A program made the translations under genes and the position numbers. The notes under the pieces were generated by a model. That model was not told where the DNA came from. It saw only the letters and a program-made list of their open reading frames with translations, and searched no databases. DNA of 24,065 nt from Prevotellaceae bacterium (GTDB lineage Bacteria; Bacteroidota; Bacteroidia; Bacteroidales; Paludibacteraceae): positions 1-24,065 of the forward strand of contig JAIRTG010000126.1 in assembly GCA_031255055.1 (NCBI GenBank), written 5' to 3'. Positions 1 to 7,803 of the stretch are shown here, one piece after another (position 1 is the first letter of the stretch; each line of letters opens with the position of its first letter).

Positions 1-492
1 AAATCCGCATTAAAACATGTCCGTAATGCTTTTTTATTGAAATACTGTATGTATTCCGTTTTATTAAGTCCGTTGAACTATCGTAAAATCCGTCCGATTA
101 TTTGGCGTTGGATGGGTGCGAAAGTCGGGAAAGACTGTTTTATCGGTTATGAAGTTTGGGCAGATATGACTCACATGGATTTAATAACTGTTGAAGACCA
201 CGTTCATATAACAACCCGCTGTCTGTTGCTGTGCCATCAAAGAAACATTGATAATTATAATATTGGGGACGATTCCGCAGCACTGCCTTATCGTAAAAAA
301 CGAATTGTGCTGAAAAAAGGATGTATGATCGGAATGGGAACAATTATATTGCCGGGTGTTACGGTTGGCGAAGGAGCCATTGTCGGCGCAGGCTCTCTGG
401 TAACAAAAGATATACCGGCATGGACAATAGCCACAGGAAGACCGGCAAAAGTCGTCAAACAAATTGCCCCGCGCGACGGGAATCAAATTTAG
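1..492 (+). CDS. Left-handed beta-helix (hexapeptide) acetyltransferase, 5' partial
   Basis: This is the C-terminal part of a sugar O- or N-acetyltransferase of the WcaF/CysE-like hexapeptide family, which moves an acetyl group from acetyl-CoA onto a saccharide. The frame is open from base 1, so the gene begins outside the window; a TTG at 37 is only an internal codon. Hexapeptide-type turns are visible (GAKVGKDCFIG, then GCMIGMGTIILPGVTVGEG and GAIVGAGSLVTKDIPAW), followed by the usual ending ATGRPAKVVK. The second helical block is the most typical of the family. It lies 40 bp before a polysaccharide deacetylase on the same strand and is probably co-transcribed with the polysaccharide genes. 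The acceptor sugar cannot be told from the sequence. The family call is firm, the substrate is not. Confidence 0.88.
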   Translation, partial: KSALKHVRNAFLLKYCMYSVLLSPLNYRKIRPIIWRWMGAKVGKDCFIGYEVWADMTHMDLITVEDHVHITTRCLLLCHQRNIDNYNIGDDSAALPYRKKRIVLKKGCMIGMGTIILPGVTVGEGAIVGAGSLVTKDIPAWTIATGRPAKVVKQIAPRDGNQI

Positions 493-532
493 AGTAATGT
501 TCCTTATCTGAAATACTAATATCCAAATAACA

Positions 533-1375
533 ATGCATGTTTTAACCTTCGACATCGAAGAATGGTATAACTGCGACTTTATTACACCTGATTTTAATTG
601 GGACAAGTACGAAGTTCGTATTTATTCAGGAATAGAGCGCATTCTTACTGAATTGGAAAGTCGCAATCAAAAAGCAACTTTTTTCTGCTTGGGATGGATT
701 GCAGAAAAACACCTGCAGGTAATACGCGATATTCACGCGGCGGGACATCATATCGGCTGCCATTCTTATCAGCACGAACTTTCTTTCCGATTTGATAGAC
801 AGGGGTTTAAAAATGATACAGAAAAATCCAAAAAGTTGATTGAAGATTTAATTGGCGAGAAAATCAATGCTTTTCGCGCACCAGGATTTTCGATAACAGA
901 AAAAAATATTTGGGCATTGGAAGTATTGTCGGAATTGGGCTTTGAATATGATTGTTCGCTGTTTCCTGCGGCTCACGATTATGGCGGCTTTGAAAGTTAC
1001 GGCAAAGCGGAACCTACTATTTTACATTTGCCTAACGGCGCGCAAATAAAGGAATTTCCTATAAATATTCATAAGATCGCGAGCAAAAGCATTGTATTTT
1101 CGGGCGGTGGTTTCTTTCGTCTGTTCCCTTATTTTTTGATAAAACGCTGGGTAAAACAAACGGATTATGTTATGACCTATTTTCATACGCGCGATTTCGA
1201 CCCCGACCAACCAATGATAGAAACTTTGCCTTTGATGCGCAAATTCAAATCTTATGTCGGTTTGAAAACCTCTTTTAAAAAATTTCAACATCTGTTAGAC
1301 GATTTTGAATTTGTAAATTTGCTTGATGCAGACAAACTCGTAGATTGGACACAGATGCGGACTCTAAAATTATAA
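533..1375 (+). CDS. Polysaccharide deacetylase (NodB-type, DUF3473-like C-terminus)
   Basis: A 280-aa carbohydrate esterase family 4 enzyme, which removes N-acetyl groups from a polysaccharide or lipid-linked sugar using a metal. The NodB motifs are present: TFDIEEW at residues 5-11 (catalytic and metal Asp/Glu), HSYQH at 77-81 (metal-binding H-x3-H) and RAPGFS at 115-120. Further on, GGGFFRLFP (190-198) and YFHTRDFD (216-223) resemble the DUF3473 extension seen in deacetylases of exopolysaccharide loci. There is no signal peptide, so it probably acts in the cytoplasm. The ATG at 533 is used because it places TFD close to the N-terminus, as in relatives. It is followed after 9 bp by the epimerase gene, consistent with one operon. 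The exact substrate is unknown. Confidence 0.9.
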   Translation: MHVLTFDIEEWYNCDFITPDFNWDKYEVRIYSGIERILTELESRNQKATFFCLGWIAEKHLQVIRDIHAAGHHIGCHSYQHELSFRFDRQGFKNDTEKSKKLIEDLIGEKINAFRAPGFSITEKNIWALEVLSELGFEYDCSLFPAAHDYGGFESYGKAEPTILHLPNGAQIKEFPINIHKIASKSIVFSGGGFFRLFPYFLIKRWVKQTDYVMTYFHTRDFDPDQPMIETLPLMRKFKSYVGLKTSFKKFQHLLDDFEFVNLLDADKLVDWTQMRTLKL

Positions 1376-1384
1376 TAAACTTTT

Positions 1385-2326
1385 ATGAACATCCTCATTA
1401 CTGGCATACACGGATTCGTAGGCAGTAACTTAGTTGAAGCATTGAAAAAAGAACATACAATTTATGGTTTAGATATTGTGTCGCCAGAAAAAGAGGGCGT
1501 CGTGAAAACATTTGCGTGGAATGACTTGGACACCTTGCCCGAAATTAGTGCAATTATCCACCTTGCGGGCAAGGCACATGATACGAAAAACAGGGCTGAC
1601 GAAAAGGTTTATTTTGATATAAACCTCGGATTAACACAAAAAATTTTTGATTGGTTTTTGCAATCAAATGCAAAGAAATTTATCTTTTTTTCGTCTGTCA
1701 AAGCGGCTGCAGAAAACGTTACAGGCGAATTTTTGACCGAAAATATTGTCCCCACGCCAAAAGGTGTGTATGGCAAGAGCAAAATTGCTGCGGAAAATTA
1801 TATACAGAGCAAGGAGCAAGCTACAAAGAACAAAGACAAGATAGTTTATATCCTTCGCCCTGCAATGATTCATGGGCGAGGAAATAAGGGTAACCTGAAT
1901 TTGCTTTACGGTTTTGTAAAAAAAGGCATTCCATACCCGCTCGGAGCGTTTGAAAACCGCCGTTCTTTTACTTTTATTGACAATATGGCGTTTGTGATAA
2001 AGAATTTGCTTGAAAAAAATATCGCGGTGGGTATCTATAATGTTGCCGATGATGAAACGCTTTCAACCAACGAACTTATTGAGTTAATCGCTGCTTTTTC
2101 AGGCAAAAAAAGCAGGATTTGGACACTTTCGCCGAAGTTTATGAATTTCATTGCAAAAATTGGAACAATCTTTTATTTGCCGTTAAATTCAGAACGCTTG
2201 CGAAAATTAACCGAAAATTATGTTGTTTCCAACGAAAAAATCAAAGTTGCCCTGCAAATCGAAAAAATGCCGATTTCGGCAAAAGAAGGTTTTGAGTTAA
2301 CAATAAAAAGTTTTGAAAATAAATGA
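1385..2326 (+). CDS. NAD-dependent epimerase/dehydratase (extended SDR)
   Basis: A 313-aa extended short-chain dehydrogenase, the family of UDP-sugar 4-epimerases and dehydratases. The N-terminal Rossmann motif GIHGFVG (residues 7-13) binds NAD(H). The catalytic set is visible: Ser in FFSSVKA (about 103-104) and YGKSK at 129-133 (Tyr129, Lys133). RPAMIHGRG and the RRSFTFIDNM segment are typical of nucleotide-sugar epimerases. Its stop overlaps the start of the membrane transferase gene by 4 bp (ATGA), so the two are translationally coupled. This pairing is known from O-antigen and capsule loci (WbpV/WbpL-like), where the epimerase makes the first sugar that the transferase loads on the lipid carrier. 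That pathway role is inference from family and context; the sugar is not determined. Confidence 0.9.
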   Translation: MNILITGIHGFVGSNLVEALKKEHTIYGLDIVSPEKEGVVKTFAWNDLDTLPEISAIIHLAGKAHDTKNRADEKVYFDINLGLTQKIFDWFLQSNAKKFIFFSSVKAAAENVTGEFLTENIVPTPKGVYGKSKIAAENYIQSKEQATKNKDKIVYILRPAMIHGRGNKGNLNLLYGFVKKGIPYPLGAFENRRSFTFIDNMAFVIKNLLEKNIAVGIYNVADDETLSTNELIELIAAFSGKKSRIWTLSPKFMNFIAKIGTIFYLPLNSERLRKLTENYVVSNEKIKVALQIEKMPISAKEGFELTIKSFENK

Positions 2327-3288
2327 TTTACCCCCTTATTTTTATAATTCTTTTCATCTGTGAATTGCTTTATTTTCGCATTGCTGACAGGTTTATCATT
2401 ATTGACAAACCTAACGAGAGAAGTTCCCATACAAAAATAACTTTGCGGGGTGGAGGAGTGGTTTTTTATATTGGAGTTTTACTGTACTTTTTGTTAAACG
2501 GGTTTCAGTATGCATGGTTTTTTATAGGGCTGACTTTGATTGCTTGTATTAGTTTTGCAGATGATATTCGACCGCAATCTTCGAGATTGAGATTAATCAT
2601 TCATTTTATGGCAATGCTATTGCTATTTTACCAATGGAATTTACTCTCTATACCTTGGTATTTTACAATTTTAGCCTTGATAACTTGTGCCGGAATTATA
2701 AATGCCTATAATTTTATGGATGGTATTAACGGAATAACAGGAGGATATAGTTTCGTACTGATAGTTACTTTTTGGTATATTAATGATTATCAAATTGCTT
2801 TTGTTGATATTGATTTAATTTATTTTGTTGCTTTGTCGCTGATTGTATTTAATTTTTTCAATTTCAGAAAAAAGGCGAAATGCTTTGCCGGTGATGTAGG
2901 TGCTATGTCTATTGCCTTCATCATCTTATTTTTATTAGGGCTTTTGATAATGAGAACAAGAGATTTCAGTTATATCTTGTTATTGGCAATTTACGGTGTT
3001 GATACTGTTCTAACTATCATACATCGTCTGATGCTTAAAGAAAACATTTTCGATGCTCATCGAAAGCACGCATATCAAATAATGGCAAATGAATTAAAGA
3101 TTCCTCATATTTTGGTATCTTCGATCTATATGATATTGCAAGCTTTGATTGTTGTTGGCCAATTCGTTTTTTCGGATTACAAATGGTTATACACTGTTAT
3201 GGTACTAATTGTTTTGTCAATTGGATACGTGTTTTTTATGAAAAAGTATTTCTACTTACATTTGCAAAAATCCCTCTCGTGCAACTAA
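2323..3288 (+). CDS. Undecaprenyl-phosphate glycosyl-1-phosphate transferase (WecA/MraY family)
   Basis: A 321-aa polytopic membrane protein of the polyprenyl-phosphate N-acetylhexosamine-1-phosphate transferase family (WecA, WbpL, MraY). It starts surface glycan assembly by moving a sugar-1-phosphate onto undecaprenyl phosphate at the inner membrane. Visible motifs are DKPNERSSH and RGGG near the N-terminus (28-45), FADD at 78-81 (Mg2+-binding Asp pair), NAYNFMDGINGI at 127-138 (catalytic loop), FAGDVGAM, and the cytoplasmic HRKHAYQ near 245-251. About ten hydrophobic segments separate them. The ATG overlaps the epimerase stop (ATGA). It is the last gene of the polysaccharide cluster here; the next 830 bp hold no convincing gene. 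Donor specificity cannot be read from the sequence. Confidence 0.92.
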   Translation: MIYPLIFIILFICELLYFRIADRFIIIDKPNERSSHTKITLRGGGVVFYIGVLLYFLLNGFQYAWFFIGLTLIACISFADDIRPQSSRLRLIIHFMAMLLLFYQWNLLSIPWYFTILALITCAGIINAYNFMDGINGITGGYSFVLIVTFWYINDYQIAFVDIDLIYFVALSLIVFNFFNFRKKAKCFAGDVGAMSIAFIILFLLGLLIMRTRDFSYILLLAIYGVDTVLTIIHRLMLKENIFDAHRKHAYQIMANELKIPHILVSSIYMILQALIVVGQFVFSDYKWLYTVMVLIVLSIGYVFFMKKYFYLHLQKSLSCN

Positions 3289-4121
3289 TTAATAAAGCGT
3301 TTGCTTAATGTTTTACAAATCGGAGCGAATTTGTCCGTTCATCGACACATCGTCATACAGCCGAACCATATATATTATTGCAGGGAAAATTTATAATAAT
3401 TGATATTAGATCTAAAAGAAGGTAATTACGGAATCCATATACCATTGCCGGACAATGATATACGATTGATTTTTTAGGAAAAACACTGTTATATTGAGGT
3501 AAAAAAGATGGGCCTTATACTCCGAGAAAACGATATAATGATGCATGCAATAAGCGACATTTGGAACTCTTAACCCCCATCTATTCAATATCACTGTATT
3601 ACAATGATGTTGTTGTAAATAAGAATCTCGTAAGATTCATCGCATTTCACTAAAGAGATAACATTCAAATGTATACATTTTTCGGTGAATTTAGATTTTG
3701 ACATTTTAACTTGAAAGTGGTCAAGAGTTCTGAAGTTATTAAATTGAATCAATAGAAAAAACTTTTCCGCATAACCACTGCTTCTATCTTCGTTGAAAAT
3801 TTTGCTGAAAGGGTAATTGCGCATTATGAGTTGATACTATGATGTTACAGCAATTAGCGCAGAAAGGGTTGGGTGTGGGTAGAAAAATAGAAAACGTAAA
3901 AGTTTTAACGTTGAATTAACTGGCAAAATAGCGTTGTGTAAAGATTTGAAAGTACTATTTAGGTAGTATCGTTTTCTTAGAAAAGATAAATATTAATCTC
4001 TCATAGTTCATAAATAACTTATGTACCACCGTTTTACGATTTTGTTTGTCACGCCGAGCATTAATCACTGGTTTCTAATAATTATTTTTTATACATTTGT
4101 AATCTTATTTTTAAGACTGAA
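3289..4121. other. Gene-free AT-rich gap after the polysaccharide locus
   Basis: This 833-bp stretch has no convincing gene. Two minus-strand open frames (3591-3824 and 3412-3594) are short. The first contains a segment reading roughly IHLNVISLVKCDESYEILI, which faintly recalls the core strand of a LytTR DNA-binding domain (I-x3-I-x3-C/E-x2-x-Y-x-I), so a decayed regulator is possible but not supported enough to call. No tRNA, IS end or strong intrinsic terminator was seen. The promoter of the next gene lies at its right end. Confidence 0.5.
4092..4099 (+). promoter_or_regulatory. Probable -7 box (TACATTTG) for the DUF5063 gene
   Basis: TACATTTG matches the Bacteroidota -7 consensus TAnnTTTG exactly, 22 bp before the start at 4122. 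The -33 position shows no good TTTG, so this is a partial promoter match and would give a short leader. Confidence 0.45.
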
Positions 4122-4730
4122 ATGAATATGGAACAACTACCCAATCATATAGTTTATAGCTCAAATGTGATAGAATTTGTTACCGTTGCGGCAGAAATAT
4201 GCCTATTTTTTGAAAGAGCTATTGAACTTCCGAAAGAAGATTTTATTTGCCAATCGGTCAAACTATTGCCGTTGCTTTATTTTAAAGTCTCGGTTATCGA
4301 ACGACCCGAAACTATTTTTGAAGATGAGGTGCAGCGCTTTGTGACAGAAGATGATTACCTGTTCGTATGTGGGCAGTTGGAGCAACTTCTGGGCGCCGAC
4401 GATACTTATCTGGAAACTTTTCATCCCGATATGCCATACAGCGACACGCCAATTGCTGTCTTTGTTTCCGAAAATTTGTCCGACGTGTATCAGGAATTGA
4501 AAGATTTTGCAGCTAACTACCAAACAGGCGAAACCGATATTATGAATGATGCGCTCGCTTGCTGCCTGGATACATTCTCGGAGCATTGGGGCGCCAAACT
4601 TTTAAGCTCACTCAGGGCGCTGCATGAATTGCGACACAAGGATTCTTTCGGACAAGAGGATGATGAGTCTATTCATGCGGATCAGGCTATTAACCGCAAT
4701 AAGTTTTTCGATTACATGAACGAAGATTAA
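4122..4730 (+). CDS. DUF5063 domain-containing protein
   Basis: A 202-aa acidic, soluble protein with no signal peptide or membrane segment. I recognise it as the DUF5063 type found in Bacteroidales next to a 3'-5' exonuclease and an rRNA methyltransferase, exactly the order seen here. It appears mainly helical, with several Asp/Glu-rich stretches (for example the C-terminal part ending in FDYMNED) and conserved-looking Trp, Cys and His in the HWGAKLLSSLRALHELRH region. No catalytic motif is evident. An in-frame ATG two codons later (4128) is an alternative start. The exonuclease gene follows after 33 bp on the same strand, so an operon is likely. Function is unknown; context suggests a link to RNA maturation or ribosome modification, which is inference only. 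Confidence 0.75.
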   Translation: MNMEQLPNHIVYSSNVIEFVTVAAEICLFFERAIELPKEDFICQSVKLLPLLYFKVSVIERPETIFEDEVQRFVTEDDYLFVCGQLEQLLGADDTYLETFHPDMPYSDTPIAVFVSENLSDVYQELKDFAANYQTGETDIMNDALACCLDTFSEHWGAKLLSSLRALHELRHKDSFGQEDDESIHADQAINRNKFFDYMNED

Positions 4731-4763
4731 CGTTTTTGTCTCACATTTATAAATCATCAGACC

Positions 4764-5429
4764 ATGTTCAAAACAAAAATTACAAAAGAAGAGGTAAACC
4801 GATTGGAAATAGAAGCGTTTAAAGGCGAGATTGTGGTTGTTGAGAAGGAGGAGAAAGTGGAGAGCGCCATACAGTATCTGAAAAAATTCCCCGAAGTGGG
4901 CTTCGATACGGAAACAAAACCTTCTTTCCGGAAAGGCCTCAAATACAGGGTTTCGCTCGTTCAGATTTCCACGCCGGATGTTTGTTTTCTTTTTCGGTTA
5001 AATAAAATGGGACTGCCTCCCCTTTTGAGCAACTATTTGGGCGATAAATCAATAAAAAAAATAGGACTTTCCCTGCGAGACGATTTTAACGGCCTGCGTG
5101 GGCGTCATGCGTTTAAACCTGCGAATTTTGTGGATATTCAGAATATTGTGCAAAGCTACGGTATTTTGGAACTCGGCCTGCAAAGAATATATGCGATTAT
5201 TTTCGACAGAAAAATATCCAAGTCGCAACAACTAAGCAATTGGGAAAACGATCGACTGACCGAATCGCAAAAATGCTATGCGGCTACCGATGCGTGGGCA
5301 TGCCTGCGTATCTACCTGCAATTGATGCAATCGGAAAAACTTACAAAGAAACAAATCGAAAAATTGCTTTTTAATATCGCGTTGGAACAGGAACAGGCAG
5401 CAAAAAAAAACAAACCAACAACATATTGA
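4764..5429 (+). CDS. 3'-5' exonuclease domain protein (DEDDy, RNase D-like)
   Basis: A 221-aa single-domain DEDDy exonuclease, related to the catalytic domain of RNase D and the WRN exonuclease. All three exonuclease motifs are visible: Exo I FDTETKP (Asp48, Glu50), Exo II within GLSLRDDFNGL (101-111, Asp106/107), and Exo III CYAATDAW (Tyr172, Asp176), with the Tyr-x3-Asp spacing that defines DEDDy. There is no HRDC or helicase domain, so it is shorter than RNase D. It probably trims 3' ends of nucleic acid in the cytoplasm with two metal ions; RNA versus DNA preference is not known. It lies between DUF5063 and an rRNA methyltransferase, whose start overlaps its stop (TGATG), indicating coupled translation. 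Confidence 0.92.
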   Translation: MFKTKITKEEVNRLEIEAFKGEIVVVEKEEKVESAIQYLKKFPEVGFDTETKPSFRKGLKYRVSLVQISTPDVCFLFRLNKMGLPPLLSNYLGDKSIKKIGLSLRDDFNGLRGRHAFKPANFVDIQNIVQSYGILELGLQRIYAIIFDRKISKSQQLSNWENDRLTESQKCYAATDAWACLRIYLQLMQSEKLTKKQIEKLLFNIALEQEQAAKKNKPTTY

Positions 5430-6604
5430 TGATAAAAATAATTCTCAAGGCACGAAAAGAAGAAAGTGTCAAACGTTTTCATCCATGGATTTTTTCGGGG
5501 GCGATACAATCCATCGAAGGCAATCCGGAAGAAGGCGAATTGGTCGCGCTGTATTCAGAGGATAAGCAATTTTTAGGCATTGGGCATTATCAAATCGGGA
5601 GTATTGCCGTCAGAATTGTTTCGTTTGAAGATGTTCCGGTTGACTTTCGGTTTTGGGCAGGGAAAATAAAACGTGCATGGGAGCTTCGCAAAGCAATCGG
5701 CCTGATAAGCGAAACAAACAACATGTACCGGCTTGTGCATGGCGAAGGCGACAGTCTGCCGGGGTTGATTGTTGATGTGTATAACGAAACGGCTATCGTG
5801 CAGGCACATTCGATTGGTATGCACAATATTCGCGAGATGCTTTCACAAGCCATTCTCGACACGGTTGACGGTGTCAAGAACATTTACTACAAGTCCTCGA
5901 CAACGCTTCCGTTCAAAGCCGACATCCATCCCGAAGACGGATATGTTTCCGGCAAGCCGGATAATGATTACACCGCCAAAGAGAACGGATTATTGTTCTA
6001 TGTCGATTGGCTGAAAGGACAAAAGACAGGCTTTTTTGTTGATCAACGCGACAATCGCTCTCTATTGGAGCGGTATTCGGGCGGTAAATCCGTATTGAAT
6101 ATGTTTTGCTACACAGGCGGATTTTCGGTTTATGCCATGCGTGGAAATGCCAAACTGGTACATTCTGTTGACAGTTCGGCAAAAGCCATTGAGCTGACAA
6201 ATGCGAATGTCGCGCTGAACTATCCATCCGACAACCGTCACAAGGCTTTTGCCGAAGATGCTTTCAAGTTTTTTGCCGCTAACAAAACCGATTATGATTT
6301 GATAATACTGGACCCGCCGGCGTTTGCCAAACGCCGGAGCGCACTGAAAAATGCGCTGAAAGGCTACAAGAGATTGAATGTAAAAGCATTTGAGCAAATA
6401 ACGCCGGGCGGCATTTTATTCACCTTTTCCTGTTCGCAAATCGTTACAAAAGACCAATTTCGCATGGCCGTTTTCAGCGCTGCCGCCGAAACAAAGCGAA
6501 ACGTCCGCATTTTGCATCAATTGAGCCAGTCGGCCGACCATCCTGTTAATATCTATCATCCCGAAGGAGAATATCTTAAAGGGTTGGTTTTATGGGTGGA
6601 GTGA
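5429..6604 (+). CDS. Class I SAM-dependent rRNA methyltransferase (RlmI/RlmK type)
   Basis: A 391-aa enzyme of the RlmI (YccW) family, which makes 5-methylcytosine in 23S rRNA from S-adenosylmethionine. An N-terminal PUA-like RNA-binding domain (about 1-75) is followed by the EEHEE-like linker domain with HGEGDSLPGLIVD (104-116). The Rossmann methyltransferase domain has GQKTGFFVDQRDNR (197-210), motif I VLNMFCYTGGFS (222-233), the DPPAFAK motif (295-301) and FSCS (333-336). The ATG at 5429 overlaps the previous stop; a TTG one codon upstream is less likely. A short inverted repeat (tatcgtt/aacgata, 6608-6631) lies just after the stop but lacks a T-run. The family is confident; the exact rRNA position modified in this organism is not shown. 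Confidence 0.92.
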   Translation: MIKIILKARKEESVKRFHPWIFSGAIQSIEGNPEEGELVALYSEDKQFLGIGHYQIGSIAVRIVSFEDVPVDFRFWAGKIKRAWELRKAIGLISETNNMYRLVHGEGDSLPGLIVDVYNETAIVQAHSIGMHNIREMLSQAILDTVDGVKNIYYKSSTTLPFKADIHPEDGYVSGKPDNDYTAKENGLLFYVDWLKGQKTGFFVDQRDNRSLLERYSGGKSVLNMFCYTGGFSVYAMRGNAKLVHSVDSSAKAIELTNANVALNYPSDNRHKAFAEDAFKFFAANKTDYDLIILDPPAFAKRRSALKNALKGYKRLNVKAFEQITPGGILFTFSCSQIVTKDQFRMAVFSAAAETKRNVRILHQLSQSADHPVNIYHPEGEYLKGLVLWVE

Positions 6605-6689
6605 TTGTATCGTTCGATAAAAGAAACGATAGGCAGCACCACTTATTTTGCCAAAAGAATCAACTTCTTTTATTTTCTGCAAAATAAAA

Positions 6690-6720
6690 TTTGATTTCCT
6701 TAAAGGTTTTGTTATATTTG
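6690..6720 (+). promoter_or_regulatory. Bacteroidota-type promoter of the sigma factor gene
   Basis: TTTG (6690-6693), 19 bases, then TATATTTG (6713-6720): an exact match to the TTTG/TAnnTTTG consensus. Transcription would start near 6727, leaving a leader of about 75 nt before the start at 6801. Confidence 0.8.
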
Positions 6721-6800
6721 CACCGCCAAATAATAATTAACTTTAAAACCCCAATCTGCCTATTGCCTATATCTACTTAAACCCAATAAGTAAGAAGAAT

Positions 6801-7394
6801 ATGCAACACTTGTATCAATTAACCGACGAAAAGCTGGTTAAATTATATGAATCGGGAAATAATAAAGCCTTTGAAATTTTACTGGAGCGGTATAAGTCGA
6901 AGATATATACTTATATCTTTTTGATTGTACGCAAACAGGAACTTGCAGAAGATATTTTTCAAGATACTTTTATCAAAGCCATCAGTACGATACAGCAGGG
7001 AAAGTATACCGAATCGGGTAAATTTTTAGCGTGGATCAATCGTATTGCGCATAACCTGATTATTGACTATTTCAGAAAGGAAAAGAACGAGAAAACATTT
7101 GCAGTCGATAGCAGCGAATCCGATGTGATAAACAACGCGCAATTGTCCGAAAAAAGCATTGAAGACATCATCTCAAACGAGCAGGTGTTTGCCGACGTTG
7201 TACATCTGATTGACTTTTTGCCACTTTCGCAGCAATCTGTCGTCAGGATGCGCTTCTTTGAAGAGCTTAGCTTTAAAGAAATCGCCGAAAAAACCGACGT
7301 CAGTATCAATACCGCCTTGGGGCGGATGCGTTACGCGCTGCTCAATATGCGGCGGCTGGCAGTGGAAAAAGACCTCAGTCTGATTATAAAATAA
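6801..7394 (+). CDS. RNA polymerase sigma-70 factor, ECF-like
   Basis: A 197-aa sigma factor with regions 2 and 4 only. Region 2 spans about 23-95, including ELAEDIFQDTFIKAI (47-61) for core binding and FLAWINRIAHNLIIDYFRK (75-93) for -10 recognition. Region 4 (about 130-185) carries the helix-turn-helix LSFKEIAEKTDVSINTALGR (156-175) for -35 recognition. It redirects RNA polymerase to a set of promoters not known here. No anti-sigma factor or SusC/SusD pair lies next to it, unlike many Bacteroidota ECF loci, so it appears to be a free-standing type. It has its own promoter, a leader of about 75 nt, and a strong palindrome after the stop that may end transcription. Confidence 0.92.
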   Translation: MQHLYQLTDEKLVKLYESGNNKAFEILLERYKSKIYTYIFLIVRKQELAEDIFQDTFIKAISTIQQGKYTESGKFLAWINRIAHNLIIDYFRKEKNEKTFAVDSSESDVINNAQLSEKSIEDIISNEQVFADVVHLIDFLPLSQQSVVRMRFFEELSFKEIAEKTDVSINTALGRMRYALLNMRRLAVEKDLSLIIK

Positions 7395-7424
7395 TTACTG
7401 AACCATCCCTCCTTCTTCCGCTAC

Positions 7425-7448
7425 AATTTGTGCCTGACGGCACAAATT
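7425..7448 (+). terminator. Perfect 10-bp palindrome after the sigma factor gene
   Basis: aatttgtgcc and ggcacaaatt form a perfect 10-bp stem with a 4-nt loop, about 30 bp after the stop at 7394. A C-run rather than a T-run follows, so it may be a factor-dependent end or an mRNA-stabilising hairpin rather than a classical intrinsic terminator. Confidence 0.4.
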
Positions 7449-7510
7449 TCCCCCCACCGTCGGTACGGGGTGTCATGGAGTACAGGATACGGGACATCAT
7501 GGAGTACAGG

Positions 7511-7627
7511 ACGGGGTGTTGCGGGGCAGAGCCCCGCAGAGGGGGTAGCGGAAGACGCCGTAGGCGGCTGAAGCGAGGGGGAGACTTCCCCCCCCTAATT
7601 ATTTTTATCTATCTCTTTCTTCAAGGT
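7511..7627 (+). repeat. GC-rich dispersed REP-like repeat, copy A
   Basis: One of three copies in the window. Bases 7519-7600 are identical to 16629-16710 (82 bp) and closely match the reverse complement of 12359-12449. It holds the hairpin gcggggc-aga-gccccgc and a second small hairpin gccg-tagg-cggc, then a pyrimidine-rich tail (ctatctctttcttc). It is non-coding, intergenic and much more GC-rich than its surroundings. This fits a REP/BIME-type palindromic element, perhaps spread by a RAYT transposase, remnants of which occur in the same window. Confidence 0.8.
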
Positions 7628-7741
7628 AGACGCCAAGGGCTGAAAGAGCTATTTAATCCTTAACCGAATGACATTGGCTGTTCGGGGGGAGGCCGTTAAA
7701 CGAAGAGGAACAGCACAAGCTTCACCGTTCAGGTAATGGCG

Positions 7742-7770
7742 TAAAAAAACCGGCCCATTGCTGAGCCGGC
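7742..7770 (-). terminator. Intrinsic terminator of the proline-catabolism gene
   Basis: Read on the minus strand: ccggc, a 10-nt loop, gccgg, then seven T's, about 35 bp after the stop of the large minus-strand gene. This is a standard intrinsic terminator. Confidence 0.75.
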
Positions 7771-7803
7771 TAATCATTAATCACCTAAACACTAACCATT
7801 AAT

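Larger units (their letters stand above)
7395..7803. other. Intergenic region carrying a REP-like repeat
   Basis: The 409 bp between the sigma factor and the proline enzyme contain the palindrome at 7425-7448, a 15-bp sequence repeated with a 25-bp period (7473-7487 and 7498-7512), copy A of the GC-rich dispersed repeat, the terminator of the minus-strand gene, and a short run of the ATCACTA-type motif (7770-7795). The open frame at 7430-7663 lies within the repeat and has the composition of the repeat, so no gene is called. Confidence 0.6.

Noticed and set aside
3412..3824. Two minus-strand open frames in the 3.3-4.1 kb gap
   Set aside because: Only 60 and 77 aa, separate frames, no start signals; similarity to LytTR is too faint to call even a pseudogene.
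7430..7663. 77-aa Arg/Gly-rich open frame
   Set aside because: It is a reading of the GC-rich repeat, which also occurs, inverted and in other contexts, without a conserved frame.
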